From Ascidia mentula (Eukaryota > Chordata > Ascidiacea > Phlebobranchia > Ascidiidae), in NCBI GenBank assembly GCA_947561715.1, contig OX387202.1, positions 4,725,001-4,789,000 of the forward strand: 64,000 nt of DNA. The letters run 5' to 3'. Position 1 is the first letter of the stretch; each line of letters starts with the position of its first letter. Below the pieces are notes generated by a model. It did not search any database and was not told where the DNA came from. It saw only the letters and a program-made list of their open reading frames with translations. A program made the translations under genes and the position numbers. Below, one piece after another: positions 39,178 to 62,100 of this stretch.

Positions 39178-41469
39178 TGTCGTTTACTGCTGAAGATCAG
39201 TGACTTATTAAAGAAATAAATACTAAAACCTGTAATCAGAAAACAACTTTCTACAATGCATACAATCTAAACCAATGTCCCCAACCCTTATTAAATCTCA
39301 TTTCTCATGACCCAAGCTAAAAAGTCATGCAGTTAGTATGACTCATAAACAAAGCTATATCATTCTTTAATGTGATACTATCCCCAAAAGAAATTATTAA
39401 CTGCAAAAGCCAAATGTTTTGCAAAGTACAGAAGCAATCTTACAAGATTTATTTGTATTTGATCGCTTTATTTACAACAAATGACACAAAAACGTTTTTA
39501 TTCTTACAACCCCCCATAGGGTTCACCCTCCCACAAAACAATATGACAAAATTACTTTGCAACCATTGATCTAACTAATTAATGAAGTCACTATCTCATT
39601 TAAAGTGTAAAAACACAATTCCAGATTTTGTTTTTAGCGGTAAGAGTTCCAGATTTTTAAGATGTTTGACTTTTCCTTTGCACACAAATTTTACCAAACT
39701 GAGCAGAAATATACCAACAAATGCAGAAAAATAACAAATTCCCTGCGTAAATTAGGCAAACTTTTCAATCTAGCAATGGCATTAGCTCATTTCAAAACAC
39801 TTTTGGTATTAAATGATGGCAGCATAGTGCTGGCAATGTGTCAGTGTCGCCACATGACATAGACTTCACACACACAAACACGAGACACGTACACTACACA
39901 GTACTACACGAACTGACCAACTGATGCAAGTGACACGAGCAAAATAGACGTATCCAATAGATGATACTTGAATTAGCTTAGCCAAACTGTTTATTATGCC
40001 TTAGAAGCCGTGCGAATTTCAAAGAAACTGCAGTTCTTCTTCAACATCGATCCAAAAACACTCACTGACGTTTCAACCAAGTCAGCTTGGTCTATGACGT
40101 CAGAAAGACATGAGATAAGCTAACATCCATAATCTGGTTGCCATTCTTTAAATTATTTTGTTGGTAAGTTGTTTATGATCTTACTTGAAAATATAATGTT
40201 TGCAAAAAAAAAATGGCCGGAAATTGGACCAAAATGTAGTGTTTCTCCAACTTTTTTCATAGGAACGCAACAACAACAAAAAGACATTTTTTCGAATCAT
40301 GATCGGGAACTGAATCTGAATTCGTATTGAGAAAAAAAAACGAACTGGGTAATTCAAACCCAACTAAACCTCTTTCGAACAAATTCGTCTTTGCGTTGAG
40401 ACAGTACTACCCAGTTTGAAATTGCACAAGCAAACGTTTTATTTCATGAAGTTTTTATATGATTTGTCAAAGCCATCTCTTTTTTTTCCAACGTTTTGAT
40501 ATAAATTTGATAATTTACGTTATAATTACGTTTCAAATTCGAAATAAAACAGTAACGTGGAACCGAATCTGAATCTTTGAAATACTCTGAATGGTTAGTT
40601 TGAAAAAAACCCGAACCGGAACTGAATCCACATGACACGCGGTTCGATTCCTCAGTTGTGAGTAAAAGTTATTTGCTGCCTTCATTATATTTAATAGTGT
40701 TGACTATCCATTGATTTATATCTATTTGAGATTTCTGAATTCCTTGAAAGAAAATAAAATTAAATCAAGCTTAATTAGCCACTTTCTGTTGTAATCTGCT
40801 GTATATTTTGAGTTGTCAACCCCACAGAAAAAATTACATCTCTGTTGCCCTCTAGTAAAAAAACAAACATCTAGAACGATCCACGCTACCGGTTGACAAA
40901 GAATTGCCGTTGTTTCTTGTGAATGGTTGGTGAACGAGTTATATAATTTTACTGTTATATGCCGATAGAAGTAAATACCAGACGCGAGGGTTTGTTTGTT
41001 AAAATACAGTTAACCACATAAAGCTGTTTTGTCTTCCTTTTGGTGTGGTTTAGTTGTTTTAAATAAATTTAATGACGCTGCATTTTTTAAAGCAAATTTT
41101 GTGATATTTTAGTCCAGGACGAAATTGACTTTTAAATGTTGTCATTAAACCAACCCTGTATCGAAAAAACTAAATACAAAATACTTATTGTGTACAGCAA
41201 TGCTATATATAACAGTTATACAGTACATGTACAGTATTCCGTTTGTCTCCTTAAGAATTATTAAAATATAGGCTATATATGATGTAGGTTAAATAGTTTG
41301 TAGCGTAGTCTAGGCATATTTAGACAATGGAAAATGTGCTTTACAAGTAGTTTTACAATTATTGTAAGTAGTTATGTCATGCAAAATCATACTTTTCAGG
41401 ATTCTCTATATTATATTTATTGTTATATTCTGTAGTTAGCTAATTTATTAACTAAACGCCAGCACCAAC
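39178..41469. other. Divergent region between RAB2 and DNAJA
   Basis: Contains 5' flanking DNA of both genes and AT-rich sequence. An acceptor-like TATTCTGTAG near 41425-41434 may be the 5' end of the DNAJA message. No other gene or clear repeat is seen. Confidence 0.4.
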
Positions 41470-44428
41470 ATGGTGAAGGACACGCAGTTATATGATGTAT
41501 TGGGCGTTAGTCCCAGTGCTTCCGATTCTGAAATGAAAAAAGCGTATCGCAAACTTGCCATGAAGTACCATCCTGATAAGAATCCTGACGATCAAGAAGC
41601 TAATGATAAGGTGCATAAAGTTTATGAAACAAAATTATTAAAAGCTAATTGTTAATTAAGTTATTAATTAACAGTTTTACATTGATTTTGTCTATGCTTG
41701 TTTTTCTGTTGTAGAGGACAGAAAAATATGTTTATCTCGAAACTGAAAACTTTTATGATCTTGTTGTAATTTTTTATGCAGTTCAAAGAACTATCAGCTG
41801 CGTATGAAATCCTAAGTGACCCAAAGAAAAAGAAAATATATGACGAAGGTGGTCTAAAAGCAGTCAAAGAGGGTGGTGGACATGATGGACATTCAGGCTT
41901 CGATATTTTCGACATGTTTTTTGGTACGCACAATGTAAATCTGTATATATACATATATATACAACTTGCATACAAGATAAGATCAAACAGGCTTATTCTT
42001 TTTAATTCAAGTGTGAAGTGTGTCACAATCCACTGTTTTCAAGTTTTTAAACAGTATTAAAAGAATGTATCTGTTTTCGTAATTTTTGTTGATAAATTTA
42101 AAAGTAAATAAGAAATATTCACCCAATTTTAGGTGGGGGTGGAAGACGACACCAAGCACACAAAGGAAAAGATGTCGTTCACCAGTTAAAAGTTTCCTTG
42201 GAAGACATGTACAATGGCACAACAAAACGTCTTTCCCTGCAGAAAAATGTAATCTGTGAAAAGTGTAAAGGCAGAGGTGGAAAAGAAGGAGCTGTTAGTA
42301 AGTGTATGACATGTCGTGGGACTGGAATTCAAGTAAAGGTTCACCAAATTGGACCCGGAATGATGCAACAGGTTGGTGTACAGACTACACAATTAACAAT
42401 TCAAACTGTTGTAACTTTTACCATTGAAAGCAGAAGTTTTTATTTGCATCTGAATGTACAGTTTAAATGAATTTGATTTGTGTGCCAACACAAAGCTGAA
42501 TAAAATGTTACTGTCAATTTATGTAAAAAGCACTTTCACCATTTATACTGTTTGTCTTTACAAGTGCCAAACCTTTGTTTGTGTTGTAAGCAGTAAAGTG
42601 TTCAAACAAAACAATGCATGCAACCATTACTCACAGGGTTTTGTAATTGTGTGTCTCAGGGCAATTGCGTTTGTTTATGTTTGCAATGTTTTCCCACCAC
42701 AGATTCAATCTATGTGTCGTGAGTGTGACGGAAAGGGGGAGAGAATCAACGCAAAAGATCGTTGCAAAACCTGCAATGGAAAAAAAGTTCTCAAGCAGAG
42801 CAAGATACTTGAAGTTCATGTTGATAAAGGTGGGATTGGAGAAACAGTTAAAATACACAAGCATTCAATGTGACTTACCCTAAAACCTCAACATATTTCA
42901 AGACTTTATTGCTAGCTACATACATACATATCTATATATATTGTAACTAACAGACTCAAGTTTTTGATTGTATTTAATGCCTTTTCAAAACCTTGCTATG
43001 TTTTGTTGCTTAGGGATGACCGAGGGTCATAAGGTTATGTTCCATGGAGAGGGTGATCAGGAACCAGACCTTGAACCGGGAGATGTTGTAATTGTCCTCG
43101 TTGAAAAAGAACACGATATTTTCCACAGGTAAGGTTTCAGTGGCTATTTATCAGGTTGTGATTTTTTTATTGCCTGATTGTCAGACAAAAGTGAAAGTTG
43201 GGCAATATTATATCGTTTATACTTTGTGTGGCCAATATGGTGGTGGCCAAGGCAAGCCTGCACTCTGGTCCGATTTTTTTTTTGCTTGGCGAGCGAGAGT
43301 AAAGTACATCCATTGCTTTTGTGGATTGTTAGATTATATAAAACAACTCATTCTCTGTTATGATAAACTGTATCAAAAAAATAAATCAACCTATTTTAAT
43401 AATTTAACAGAAACATTACACACATTTAATCGGTTTCTTTATGTTCATTTATTTTTGCTCTTAAGTTACTAATGTGCAGAATATCTCTGCAGACAAAATG
43501 AAGATCTTTTAATGAAAATGGAAATCTCAATAACAGAGGCATTGTGTGGATTTCAGAGGGTCATAAAAACTTTGGACAACAGGGAAATAGTTATTAACAC
43601 GATTCCTGGTATGACTTGTTTATTAATATCCTTATGTTTGTGCAATTATGCTAATATTGATCAAAATAAATGAAATTGAAGAGGTGTCTGCTGCTTTCCA
43701 ATAATTTTGATGCGAAGATAATTTTACTTTGGAACTACTAAACTTCTTTCTCGAGTGAGATCGACAAATATAAACAAACAAAAAATATGCCTTGTCTGTC
43801 ACAGCAAAAATATACCCATATATTAATGCATTTACTTGACAGGGGAAGTGATCAAGTATGGAGACATCAAGTGTGTTTTGGGCGAGGGAATGCCTATTTA
43901 CCGGGACCCATTCGAGAAGGGACGACTTGTAATCCAGTTCAAGATCAACTTCCCTCCAGACAGGTGGACGACCCCTGAAAATATTAAAAAACTCGAAAAA
44001 CTTCTTCCGGCGAAAGATGAGGTTCTCATCACGGACCACATGGAAGAAGTGAACCTTCATGAGTAAGTATTGCAAATTAACTTACTGTTTTAAGTGAGCT
44101 GCACACAGGCCCACTGGTTTAAATAAAAGGTGGGTCAAAGCAGTGACTCTTAACTGCAGCCCACTTTTATTAATCAATGCCTGTTTAGAAAAAAATTGTG
44201 GGTACCTTAGTACTTACACTTGTATACACTTTAGTTGTATATATGGTTTGCACTTCAACATTAAAAGAATAATTCAGGTGTTTTAATTTTCCACTGTAAC
44301 AAATTCTGTAACTAATAATTTAATGTTCCAGTTTTGATGAAAATCACAAAAGTCGCGGTGGTCGTAATGTTTACGATGAGGATGACGAAGAAGCCCAACC
44401 TCGCGGCATGCAGTGCGCCACTCACTAA
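41470..44428 (+). CDS. DNAJA: DNAJA-type Hsp40 co-chaperone
   Basis: Exons 41470-41610, 41782-41923, 42133-42371, 42703-42829, 43014-43128, 43493-43608, 43843-44062, 44332-44428; 398 residues, within the family range of about 397-412. It is a type I J-protein that delivers clients to Hsp70 and stimulates its ATPase. The J domain has HPD at 34-36. A short Gly-rich stretch ([20 protein letters not shown]) is followed by the zinc domain with four Cys-x-x-Cys repeats ([30 protein letters not shown]). The C-terminal domains include HIGEGDQEP-type sequence (HGEGDQEP) and EALCGFQ. It ends in CATH, a CaaX-type farnesylation box matching CQTS and CAHQ of vertebrate A1 and A2. The zinc region is closer to A1/A4 than to A2. 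AATAAA lies at 44962-44967. Confidence 0.94.
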
Positions 44429-47360
44429 AACTAAATGCAAACTACTGTGGTGTATCTTGCAGTAGTTGTGCATCAAACCAGACTTAAACCTAACTTAGAC
44501 CAGGAACACAGCTTGGCTGACGCGTCATGTAATTGTATGTACCTTTGTGGGGCGACAAAAAATCCTTTGTAATGCTGGGGATATGGCAAGATTTGCAAAG
44601 TTCGTTTATAAGAGTTGTTAGTGGCTCATTTAAGAATGGTTTTGTATGTTTTGCTCAAATAATCTTTGAGCTATATTCAAATATTTTGATTTTTTTATGT
44701 ACAGCCAATGCACATGGTTATTGAAATTGTTTCAAAACCACCAAAATTGTTTCAAACCACTACAATAATTTATTCCTGTCCGAAGTAATCATTTCTATTT
44801 AACCTTTTGATGTCACAGACAGCTGGAAATAACTGGCCTTTCACACTTTACCACAATTAACAGCTGGCAACAGTATTAACCTAAATATCTTGCATTTGAT
44901 CTCCAAAACATGGGTTCATGTTTTCAAAACCTTCACAGCAGTTTTCAGATGTATGTTTCTGAATAAAATTAGGTCATCTTTGTTTCTCTAAGTGGGGCAA
45001 GCAACATTGTTTTTCCAATTTGCTATGGTATGAAAACTTTACCTTATGTAATGCAAACTTTCTGTGGTTACAAAACGTCAATGGGTGTTCAAATGGACCA
45101 TTATCTTGTTGTTCACATGCACAATTGATCAATAACCCCTTTTTAAAAATGAAAAAGCTTTTGTAATGCTTCTGTGCATTGTCCAGGATTGCTTCAATGC
45201 ATTTCAACTGTGGCCTATGTTGTTGTTCTTGTTGGCGTCGCCGTCATTGCTTTGTTTGCAATTTTCAAGTAGGAAATTCCTTTGTTTGATTTTGATTCCA
45301 CAAATGTTTTTTTTCTTCCCCGTTCTGAAACTTACTATGTCGCATTGTGACGTAACGAACACAATGCCCTGTGCTTGTCCATTGTCGTTGACCCTTCTGT
45401 GTGCGTTTTAATCCAATTTTCGTTGCTTTTCCAAACACGTGACAATATTTGTAAGTGTAAATAAACGAAAAACAGCTGAGAGTTGCAGCATTGGTAGAAT
45501 TAATATATGCTATTAGTTGTACGGCAGACGTGCATAACATACCAAAAGGTCTGAGCATAAAAAGACTGGCCCATCTTGCTATTAACATTATCATGTTTAA
45601 AAAACGTTTTGGCGAAAACTTATGCCATCATCAGTTTGAATGACGCGGTTGGTGTAGCTCCCATCATTATAAGGAGCTGACCTGACCGACGTCACAGATA
45701 AGGCTTGCGCGGGTTTCATACCAAAAGGTAATTTGCAAATATTTATATTACATCAATGTATATGCGTAGTGCAATGACATTTTTGGGTTTCACTATTTTT
45801 AATTTAAAGTAGTGAACTGCGTTTGTTGGTGTTTTTATCTATATTTATTGGATGATATTAAGATGTACCCAACCTTGTTGGCTGAATAATCAACTCAACT
45901 ACTGACCGGAAAACCATAGGATATAGGTTGATTTTCACACAAACTAAAACACTAGTTTTTGCAAAAACTATCCAAGCAATAGGTACGAATGGTTCAATAC
46001 CACAATGCCGATGAATTCACATTTTATAAAGCTCAACTTTCAGAATACTAGCGTCTGTCCGAATGCAGTCAAAAGCACAACAGAGAAAAATTACCGATCA
46101 CCTCGGCAGGAGTCAATGGGCAGAATTCCCTCAAAACAAGATTCAACTACATTTTTCATACCTGCCTTTATTGATTGTGATCTGGAACAAGTTTGCATTA
46201 GAATTAAGATAATTATGGCAACCTAGCCGTCTTACAGTTTTTATACGTCTTGCAGTATCACATTCCAAACAATAGATGCTATATTACATGGCCTCATGTG
46301 ACAACAGGAAGATAAGCGAAAAGGGTTTGTGTTTGGTCGTTTTATGAAGTAGTTTTAATTTGTAGTGCTTTGGAATGTCTTCAAAGGTACGTGCTGGTGT
46401 CTTTTTTGCCAGACTAAAATGAGTTTTTTTTTGTAAGTAGCTTCTTATAACAGCTGTCAGAATTATTTTGTGCTGCATAACACAAAATACGTCCCCAAAC
46501 AAGTTAAGCATGCTTTGTTTCTTCTGGATGCTACACGAAACTATAAATTCATGACATTACCATACGGTTCTAACTAATCCTATTTCGAAAAAAACATGTG
46601 TTGAAAACTGTAAAACGACAAATTAGGACTGCTGTGCATTAGGACATGAATAATAAAGTTTTATTACGGCTCAGGTTCCAGCACAAGTTTTATTGTACAT
46701 CGCTGTTTTTTTGAAACACACTGAAATAAAAATTTTACGCGGCAAAAAACATCATACACCGAACTGACAAAAGTGTACAGCAAAATACTAAAATTGTTTT
46801 CAAACTCTATCAAAATTGCAAATTATTACATTAGGATCATGCAATCTTTTTGTTGATGCGCCAAAATCGCAACACAACGGTTGTAAATTTGTTTGCTTTG
46901 GCGTTTAAACAAACTTAACGGTGCAAAAATATTTCAAAAATTCACTAAATTAATTCGTCGACGAATATAGTGCAAGGAAAATAAAGAGGAAAGTCGTCAA
47001 CAGATCGCAGACAAGACAAAGGAAAATCTACGTTCACCGATGATATTTAATTGTTAGAATATATTCAGATTTTGCTCGGGTTGCTTCGTTTATAAATTTA
47101 TCAATTAAATGAAATTAACAATCTATAAAAGATGAATATTATAGATGGTTTCCACCTGGGAGCTTGAAAATATGTGATGTGATTTCATTTGTCTCAAGTT
47201 AGTCATCAAGCACACAAGCTGTTTGTTTTATGTTTTTTTTTGGTTAACTTGACATCACAAACGCAGCAGACATAATTTCAATGTCCATTTTGGCATTCCT
47301 AGAATGCAACAATATCACGTGGAAAGTTGGTCGCTACTCGACACGACAAGAATGACGTCA
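44429..47360. other. Convergent 3' region between DNAJA and MLCK
   Basis: Holds the DNAJA 3' UTR, a dispersed repeat with a hammerhead-like core (45549-45672), and the likely MLCK 3' UTR with a minus-strand AATAAA at 46689-46694. No further gene is seen. Confidence 0.45.
45549..45672 (-). repeat. Dispersed repeat, copy 2, with hammerhead-like core
   Basis: Homologous to 28477-28605. On the minus strand the core (45606-45634) reads CTGATGATGGCA, a loop, CGCC, then AAAAC; the expected GAAA is AAAA here. It is intergenic, downstream of DNAJA. Confidence 0.7.
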
Positions 47361-54899
<7,539 letters not shown>

Positions 54900-56133
54900 G
54901 GCTGCTGCATCAATCTAAACAGTTTCGGAAAACGCGGCCTTCACAATAAGTTGTAGTCCAAATGACTATGTATCCATCTACACAAGTAACTGTGAGTATT
55001 TACTTTCACAAACCTCTACGACATGCAATTAAAGTACCTTTGCTCAAAACTTTTTTGTCTCTAATCTATTCTGGATGTTGAATAATACCCATGGACTTTT
55101 CTCTAACACTACTCAGATTAGATCTGTTGCGAAACTCCCCAACTTCCCCTTGTGCTGTGACGCAGCCAGTCCGATTGTGACGTAATTAGGTGCGAAATGA
55201 CGTGATTTACCTGACGTGCCGACGACAGCTGTAACCGGGCAAAGAAAGGATGCACGACCATCACGCCTTTATCGGCTTATTTTAAGTTATATTTTGTTAA
55301 TATTCATTTGCTACTTGGACAAGAGTTCAATCAAGAGTATATTTGTAGTTCAATTATTGCGAATGGTCATTTTATTTTACTAAACATACAAACGGTTTAA
55401 CAAAATGTAATAAAACACTTACAAGAAGATTAAATACGATACTTCTTGGTTTTGGATAACTTGAAATGAGTATCTGAAAACTGAATAACGAATAGCCTAC
55501 ATATCTATTTTTACGAATTTTTTTGAAACGTTTGGATATAAAAATTATTTCCAAGAATTTATCACATATTTTGAGTTAAGTTTTACTCAAGGGCATGATA
55601 CTATTGGTAAAACGCAGAAGCTATGTTTATTGATTTCGTTGCACAAATTATTAAACTTTTACCCCTTCAGTGTTTAAAACTTTTTACCTCAAGGGTATTT
55701 CCCTGTAACTGAATGCAGCGCTAAATTTACGAATTTTTGTTTGTTCAATTTCGCTTGTTGTTTCTTATTTAAATGTGAAACTGGTTTGGCTTTGATTGCT
55801 CGTTGCATTGTCCAATAAGACTTTTTGAATAGTTAATTTGTTTAAAAAACAAACAGTGCATAGTACGTATTGTGGAAGTGTACATTTGGCATATCAGATC
55901 AGACCATTGGCGTTACCGTTAGACCCACCCTGGGCGCCTGACTCGATAACCTAAGAAGTTTCATCCATGTTCATGACATTTCAACTTTTTCATGGCTCAT
56001 TTACATTTTAACTTTCTATGCAAAAAAGCATGATGCAATGTATCAAAAAAGTAACCGTAACCACTTATGGACTTGTATTTGTTGAATGCATGTTTTCCCT
56101 ATTGTATGTTAGTTGGTAGTTTGACATGCAAGC
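54900..56133. other. Divergent region between MLCK and CEP72
   Basis: On the MLCK side an acceptor AACTGTTTAG ends near 54915, just before an out-of-frame ATG (54908-54910) and the MLCK start. Two CRE-like TGACG sequences occur near 55160-55200. An acceptor-like TGTTAG near 56107-56112 precedes the CEP72 ATG. No other gene is seen. Confidence 0.4.
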
Positions 56134-59100
56134 ATGGCTACAATACTAGAAATAACTGAAGAGTGGATCAAGGATCGGATTCAACTGGACCACGACAATT
56201 TAGGTGAGTTTAAACAACTTTATTTGACACTTTTTTATCATACAAGCCGAATGTTATCTTTTTGCCAAAACAAACTCTACAAATTATTGCTATGAGTGTT
56301 GCTTTTACAGATGATGTAAAATCTCTTGCACTTCCTGGGACTTACCATGAAAAAATCTGCAAACTTGGATTTTCATTGCAAAATTTTACCAGACTTTTGC
56401 ATCTGGATTTATCAAAGAATAATCTTGTTTCCCTCAAGGTAAAAGGCGGGGATGAAGCATGTTAAATTTCGCTATATGCTGATTTTTTTAACTAGAACTT
56501 AAGTGTGCCATGTTTTGTGTACCACTGATGTAAATGCACTGCAACCATCAGTTATTTTAAGGATTTTTAATATAATTTCCCAGGGTTTGGAACATCTCAG
56601 CTTATTGGAACAACTCAATCTTTATTACAACAAAGTACAAAATCTTAAGGAAATCTTCAGATTGAGAAAAAACCAAAATCTTCGTGACGTAGATCTCAGA
56701 CTTAACCCAGTAACAGGAAATGAACCAGACTATCGTCTTTTCATTGCTCACATGTTACCGTTACTCAGAAGACTTGGTGGGTTTTCTGGCAATTCTGTAA
56801 AACAATGATTGTAAAAATCAAACCTTAAAAGATGAACAATGATCCTAATGCTAAAATGCAAATGCAGTGTTTGTAGTGATTCAAACAAATTGTGATAATT
56901 GCAATGATGGAAAAAATCAAAACAAACTTAATATGTTTTACAACTTTTTGTGCAGATGACCGTCCAGTGAGAGACAGTGAACGTAAAGCTGCATTTCTTC
57001 ATTTTTCTGCCACCGAGGTATTGTTCTATTTTTTCTGCAGTTTACTAGGTTTCCATGAAAGCCACTTCAGAATTTATGTGAATACTTAAACATAATTTTA
57101 TTTACCAACAAACATAGCAATAAGGAAAAAAGGAAACAAGTTAAACATTTCAAAATGGTAAAAAGGGCTCCAAGCTCCCCAAATTCTGTGGTTGGCTTTG
57201 AATTGATTTTCCTGTCTTACCCCCATTGTTTACTGTTTAGTTACCAGATATGTTTGATGGTGATGAAGGAAGTAGAAGCGTTACATCAAAAGTTCCATTT
57301 TTGATGGAAAATGACCAGTCAAGGCAACCAAGAGTCAATTACGTGAAAAGCCTTGTGCAAAAACCAACTGGTAATTAACATTAATGTTTATATATACTTG
57401 TTTTCATGATTTCTGGAATTTATTTGCTAAATACAACAATTTGTTGAAATTTTTGGTATATGTTACATTAAAAAATTATTGATACAACTCTTGTTTTGCA
57501 TAACTTTTGCTCAGTGATGCATGACAATGACACAGTGAGTGATGTCATCGATTTTGTCAATCACAGCTTGGGCAGAACAAACACCCAACAAAATCCCAAC
57601 TATCCACTAGAAATGCACACAAAATCAGGTATTGCTAAACTGTGTTTGTGTAAGGATTTGTCAAAACATGATATATTATCTAGTGCATGTACCAAAAATT
57701 TTGGGACTTAAGTTTGAACATGATTACGTCTTGATGTAAAACAGTATTTAGGTTAATAAACAAAAACTCACACTTTAGTTGTATAATTTTTACCCACATT
57801 CTACTGTTTTGGGCCAATAAAATTATCTTCAGGCCCATTTCTGATGGCATAAACATGTTGCCTTTTTCCCTAGATAAGGAGTCTCCATTTAACAGAATAT
57901 TTAAAGAATGATCCAAACATTCCCAAAGCCGAGGTTTATTTAGTTTAGCGAGTGATCACAATAGCCTCCTGTGTGTTTCTATTGTCCACGCTACTATAGG
58001 GCGTTAATAGCTTTGTTATCGTCCGTTAGCGCTCAAATTTGGATACTAGTCGAGTTGGGTTGCAGTTAACTGGATCGTAGCTCAGGTTGCGTTATATGTA
58101 TTTAGTCATTAGTATCAAGTGAAAATATGTGTGCGGTCGAACCAAGTTTGTGAAGTTTGATTGTATGTTGACATAATACAGTATGTTCGTATACATGGTA
58201 GCCGCTAAATTTTAACAAAACGCGCTATGCGTTGTTGAACAGAAAAGGGTGCAAAAGTCACGGAGTTAATTGCTGAGACGTTTGTAAACATAGAAAACAT
58301 CGTTTTCAATTATGTTTGTGAACTACAGTATGACCAATGTGCGATATTGCGTTCATGGCAACTAATTAATGTTGTTTAATTCGCAGTAGGTTGCAATGTC
58401 TACAATACAACTTTTGCCATGTTGCAATTGAAATAAATTGTTCACCGACTTAAATTTGTTGATTATTTGTTTTCAGATCTTGTAAAAATTGTCCGCAAGG
58501 AAACAGAGGAAGAAGATAGAAGGCGTGAATTTGACGAAGATTTTGGGTGAGTTTTGTTTTTTGTTTGCAAAAATATTGCCGATGTGAACAAAAAGGGGAT
58601 CCATAATTCGAAAAACTTGGTATATTTATTTAATACGTTGTAATAAACTTATAATGGCATAAGTTATTGCCAAAGAAACAAAACAGTGCTATGATATGGA
58701 GTATCTGCAATATGGAGCGGTATTTTTTTCCTTAGAATTTTAAGTAAATCCGTTGATGTTGTTTCTAATTTATTGCTTCAATGTATGGTGGTGAGTTATA
58801 CGTTATCTTACTTGTAGTTCACCTTGCAAAGAAGACAGCAACGATACGTTGAAGTTTGAGGACGAGGAATCAGCTTATACTCAGTACAAGAGTGTTGCTA
58901 ACTACACTCCACATCCTGGTACTGTTATGTTTTCATGTTTGTGTAACTTTTCGGTACAACTTTTTTTTGTTGTTTTACCGTCTTAGTGTTTCTAAACCTT
59001 CTAGTTTTGGGCGAAAAAGTTTCAGAAACATTTATTTACTCTAGTTAGCTGCACACATCGCTCACTGTTTCGATATATCAGGCCTCTGTCTGGTTGGTTA

Positions 59101-62100
59101 GTTAGAGTGTTGCTAACTACATCCCATATGGATAGAGTTTGTGCATATCTGATGTTGAATCAACATATCGACGTCCCCAACTTACAGGTACCACAGATCC
59201 ACCCCCAACTGTCAATCAACCAACTGTCGTCCCGCCCAAAATGTCACATGCTTCATCCATAGCAAGCGACTCGAGCTACGATGATTTCAGGGGACTCCCC
59301 GAAGGCAAGAAACTCAGCTTTGGTGTAAGTCGGTAAATTTGTTTTGGACGAACTCCAGTTTTTATGACGCCTCATTCTGTGGCCAGGAATCCACAACGGC
59401 ACAGGAAATATCGCGACGTAAGAACCTGACACAAATCACGTTCATCGAAGGCTTGTTGAACTTGGTTGACCGCTACTGGAACGGATCAAAGTCGCTTCAT
59501 TATCATCAGAAGTTTCAAAGTAGGCAACTGTTGTCGTCACTTCTCCTGAAATACGTGTTTGCAAACAGATTACCTTTTACCATTTTCCTCTTGAAAGAAA
59601 ACTAAAAAAATCTAGTAATTCTGGGAAATATGAATTTAGTTGTGTTAGTAATTACAGAAATATTTTACTTTTAATCGAGCATGTCAAAGTATTCTTGCTT
59701 GCGGGGTATTTCTATATGTGAGTGCAGGATTTAAATGGGGAACTTAATAAAACATTACATGTTTTTCATATTAAGTCTTACTTGTGATTGCCGAAATTTT
59801 CAATTGTTTTGTGTTTCAAGGTTTGGTTCAAAGACCGTTAGAGCAATACGAATCTGAATTATCGTCAGCAAGAGAAGTCCAACTAAAAGTAAGTTGAAAG
59901 AAATATTAGGAAAAACCGGCACTCGTCGTATTATTGTGACGACAAAAACTGCTGACAATGAACATTATAAGTTTTTTGTCAAAACAAAGCATCAAGTGCA
60001 GGTGGAAATGCATCAATAGCTGAAATAAAACTGCTCCTATGTCCAATGTGAGACATAAACGTATAAACTACGTTTTTTAGGTCCTCCAGGATAAAATTTC
60101 CACCCAACAAACAGAAATCCGTTCCCTCCACCAGCAGCTCCACAGCGCCACCAAACAGACGCAAAACGTCCAGACACAAGAAGGAGAATTGTCCAATGCA
60201 AGAACTGAACTGGTGAGTTGAATTTTCGCACTTTTTCAGCCAAAGCTTATATTACGGTATAGAACCGCGCAAGCATATAAATTAGGCTTGCCGAACTAAT
60301 TGCAGTCGATGGCCTATAGTTATATGCTTCTGATCGTGAATCTCAAACAGCATATGATTCTATCCAACTTGTAATTTGTCAACGATGTTATTTGCTACAT
60401 AGGGGCTTTGAAACACGAATCGGAAACTTGACCTTTATTGTACACGATTTAAAAAAATAAGAAAGCATTTCATTTATTTGCGTGGTTGTAATGTTTTAGT
60501 TTTCTCGCAGGAATCGGTAAAGTCCCGCCTCAACTTAACAACAAGTGACAACAAAATACTCCGCGGTAAAGTTGCTCAACTCGAAGCTGACTTGAAGTTG
60601 GCGAACCACAAGGTATTTATTTTCTCTGTTCTAGAATCACTGACTTCTGCATGTTTTAATGCATCGTCATAGAGTTGTGCACGTCATGATATGATCGTTA
60701 TGTGAAGCATTTGAAACATTTTTTTGCGTTGTGGGACGGGTTAGATTAGAGGTTCCCAAATGTGGCGTCGTTTTAACTTTGTTGTGGCGTCGCAAACTGA
60801 TATTGAAGACTCGGGACAAATTTTATTTTAGTAACAAACTACGTGACCTCTTAGCTGTTGCGCTGATTTTTATATAATGTTTTTTTTTTGTTTAAATAAA
60901 ATTTTCAATTCGAAATAATAATTCGAATGAAGGTAACACACGTAAGCAAAGTCTGTAGATAAAGGTCAACGCTATAAAAACTGTGGACCTAATATCACTA
61001 AAAAAACGTCACAATTTTCCGGTTCCGTCGTTGTAACATTTTGTTAGGACGAGTACGTCACGAGTTCCCGAAAGTTGGGAGCCACTGTGTTACGTAGATG
61101 TCGTTTTCTATGATACGGAGACTTCACAAGTAACTTAACGTTTGTGTGAAGAACGTGGATCAGAGCAACGAACGCCTCAAGTCTGTGGAAGCCGAGAATC
61201 GCGAACTGACGGAAAAAGTAGTGAAACTTAGAACGAAGATGGAACAATATGAGAAGTTGACCAAACTCACTGAAATGTTGCAGGATAGTCACCGGTAAGC
61301 ACATCACAATCCCATTGTTGTGGAATAAAATATAAAACCGGAGGTGCAAACGGTTACGCGTGCCATTTTTTGTGACCTTTTAGACGTGATACATTTCGGC
61401 AAAGAAACCTAACATTGTTGGATCTAAAGCATCGTGTAATTAAGGACGCCACGTATTTTCCAACATTTAAGGTCAACATCAGCACGCATGCCATTTTTAA
61501 ACCCATATGAAGTGTGTTGTATACCCATGGACTAAACCTAAATTACACATTTCAGTTTGTACAATGCGCCGTGTCAGATAAATAACTTTCTAAATTATGC
61601 AGTGTTCAGTTGCAAAATAAGCTAAAAAATTGGGTTAAAAAAATTTTCAACTTATTAAAGAATGTGATTTCTATTCTGCTAACGAAAATGTTTTGAAGCA
61701 ACCAATCTCTGAATAATATTAGCAGATTTATTCGAAAAGTCTCGCTTTTGTGACGTAAGCATCGTTTCTGTAAACATAAAATAGTAAAAAACAATGAAAC
61801 GCACACAAAAGCTGAACTATGGATCATAAAATCGAAAACCAAATCGATTCTTGTCGTAGTAATTTGATGTTGTAGACAAAGAGATAATAATTAACCAAGG
61901 GTCAGATTCTCCTGCAATCAACGAGCAAGCCCTCAAGGAAAATATTCGAGTGAAGAAACCAAAAATTAAAGAAATTATTTTCTGTTTCAGCTCTTTGGTG
62001 ACCACTAACGAGCACTTGTTGAGCGAATTAGAGGACGCTAGAAGGCGCCATCAGAGCGAGGTGGAACAGTTAAAATGGAGTTACGATAAACTTAAATCCA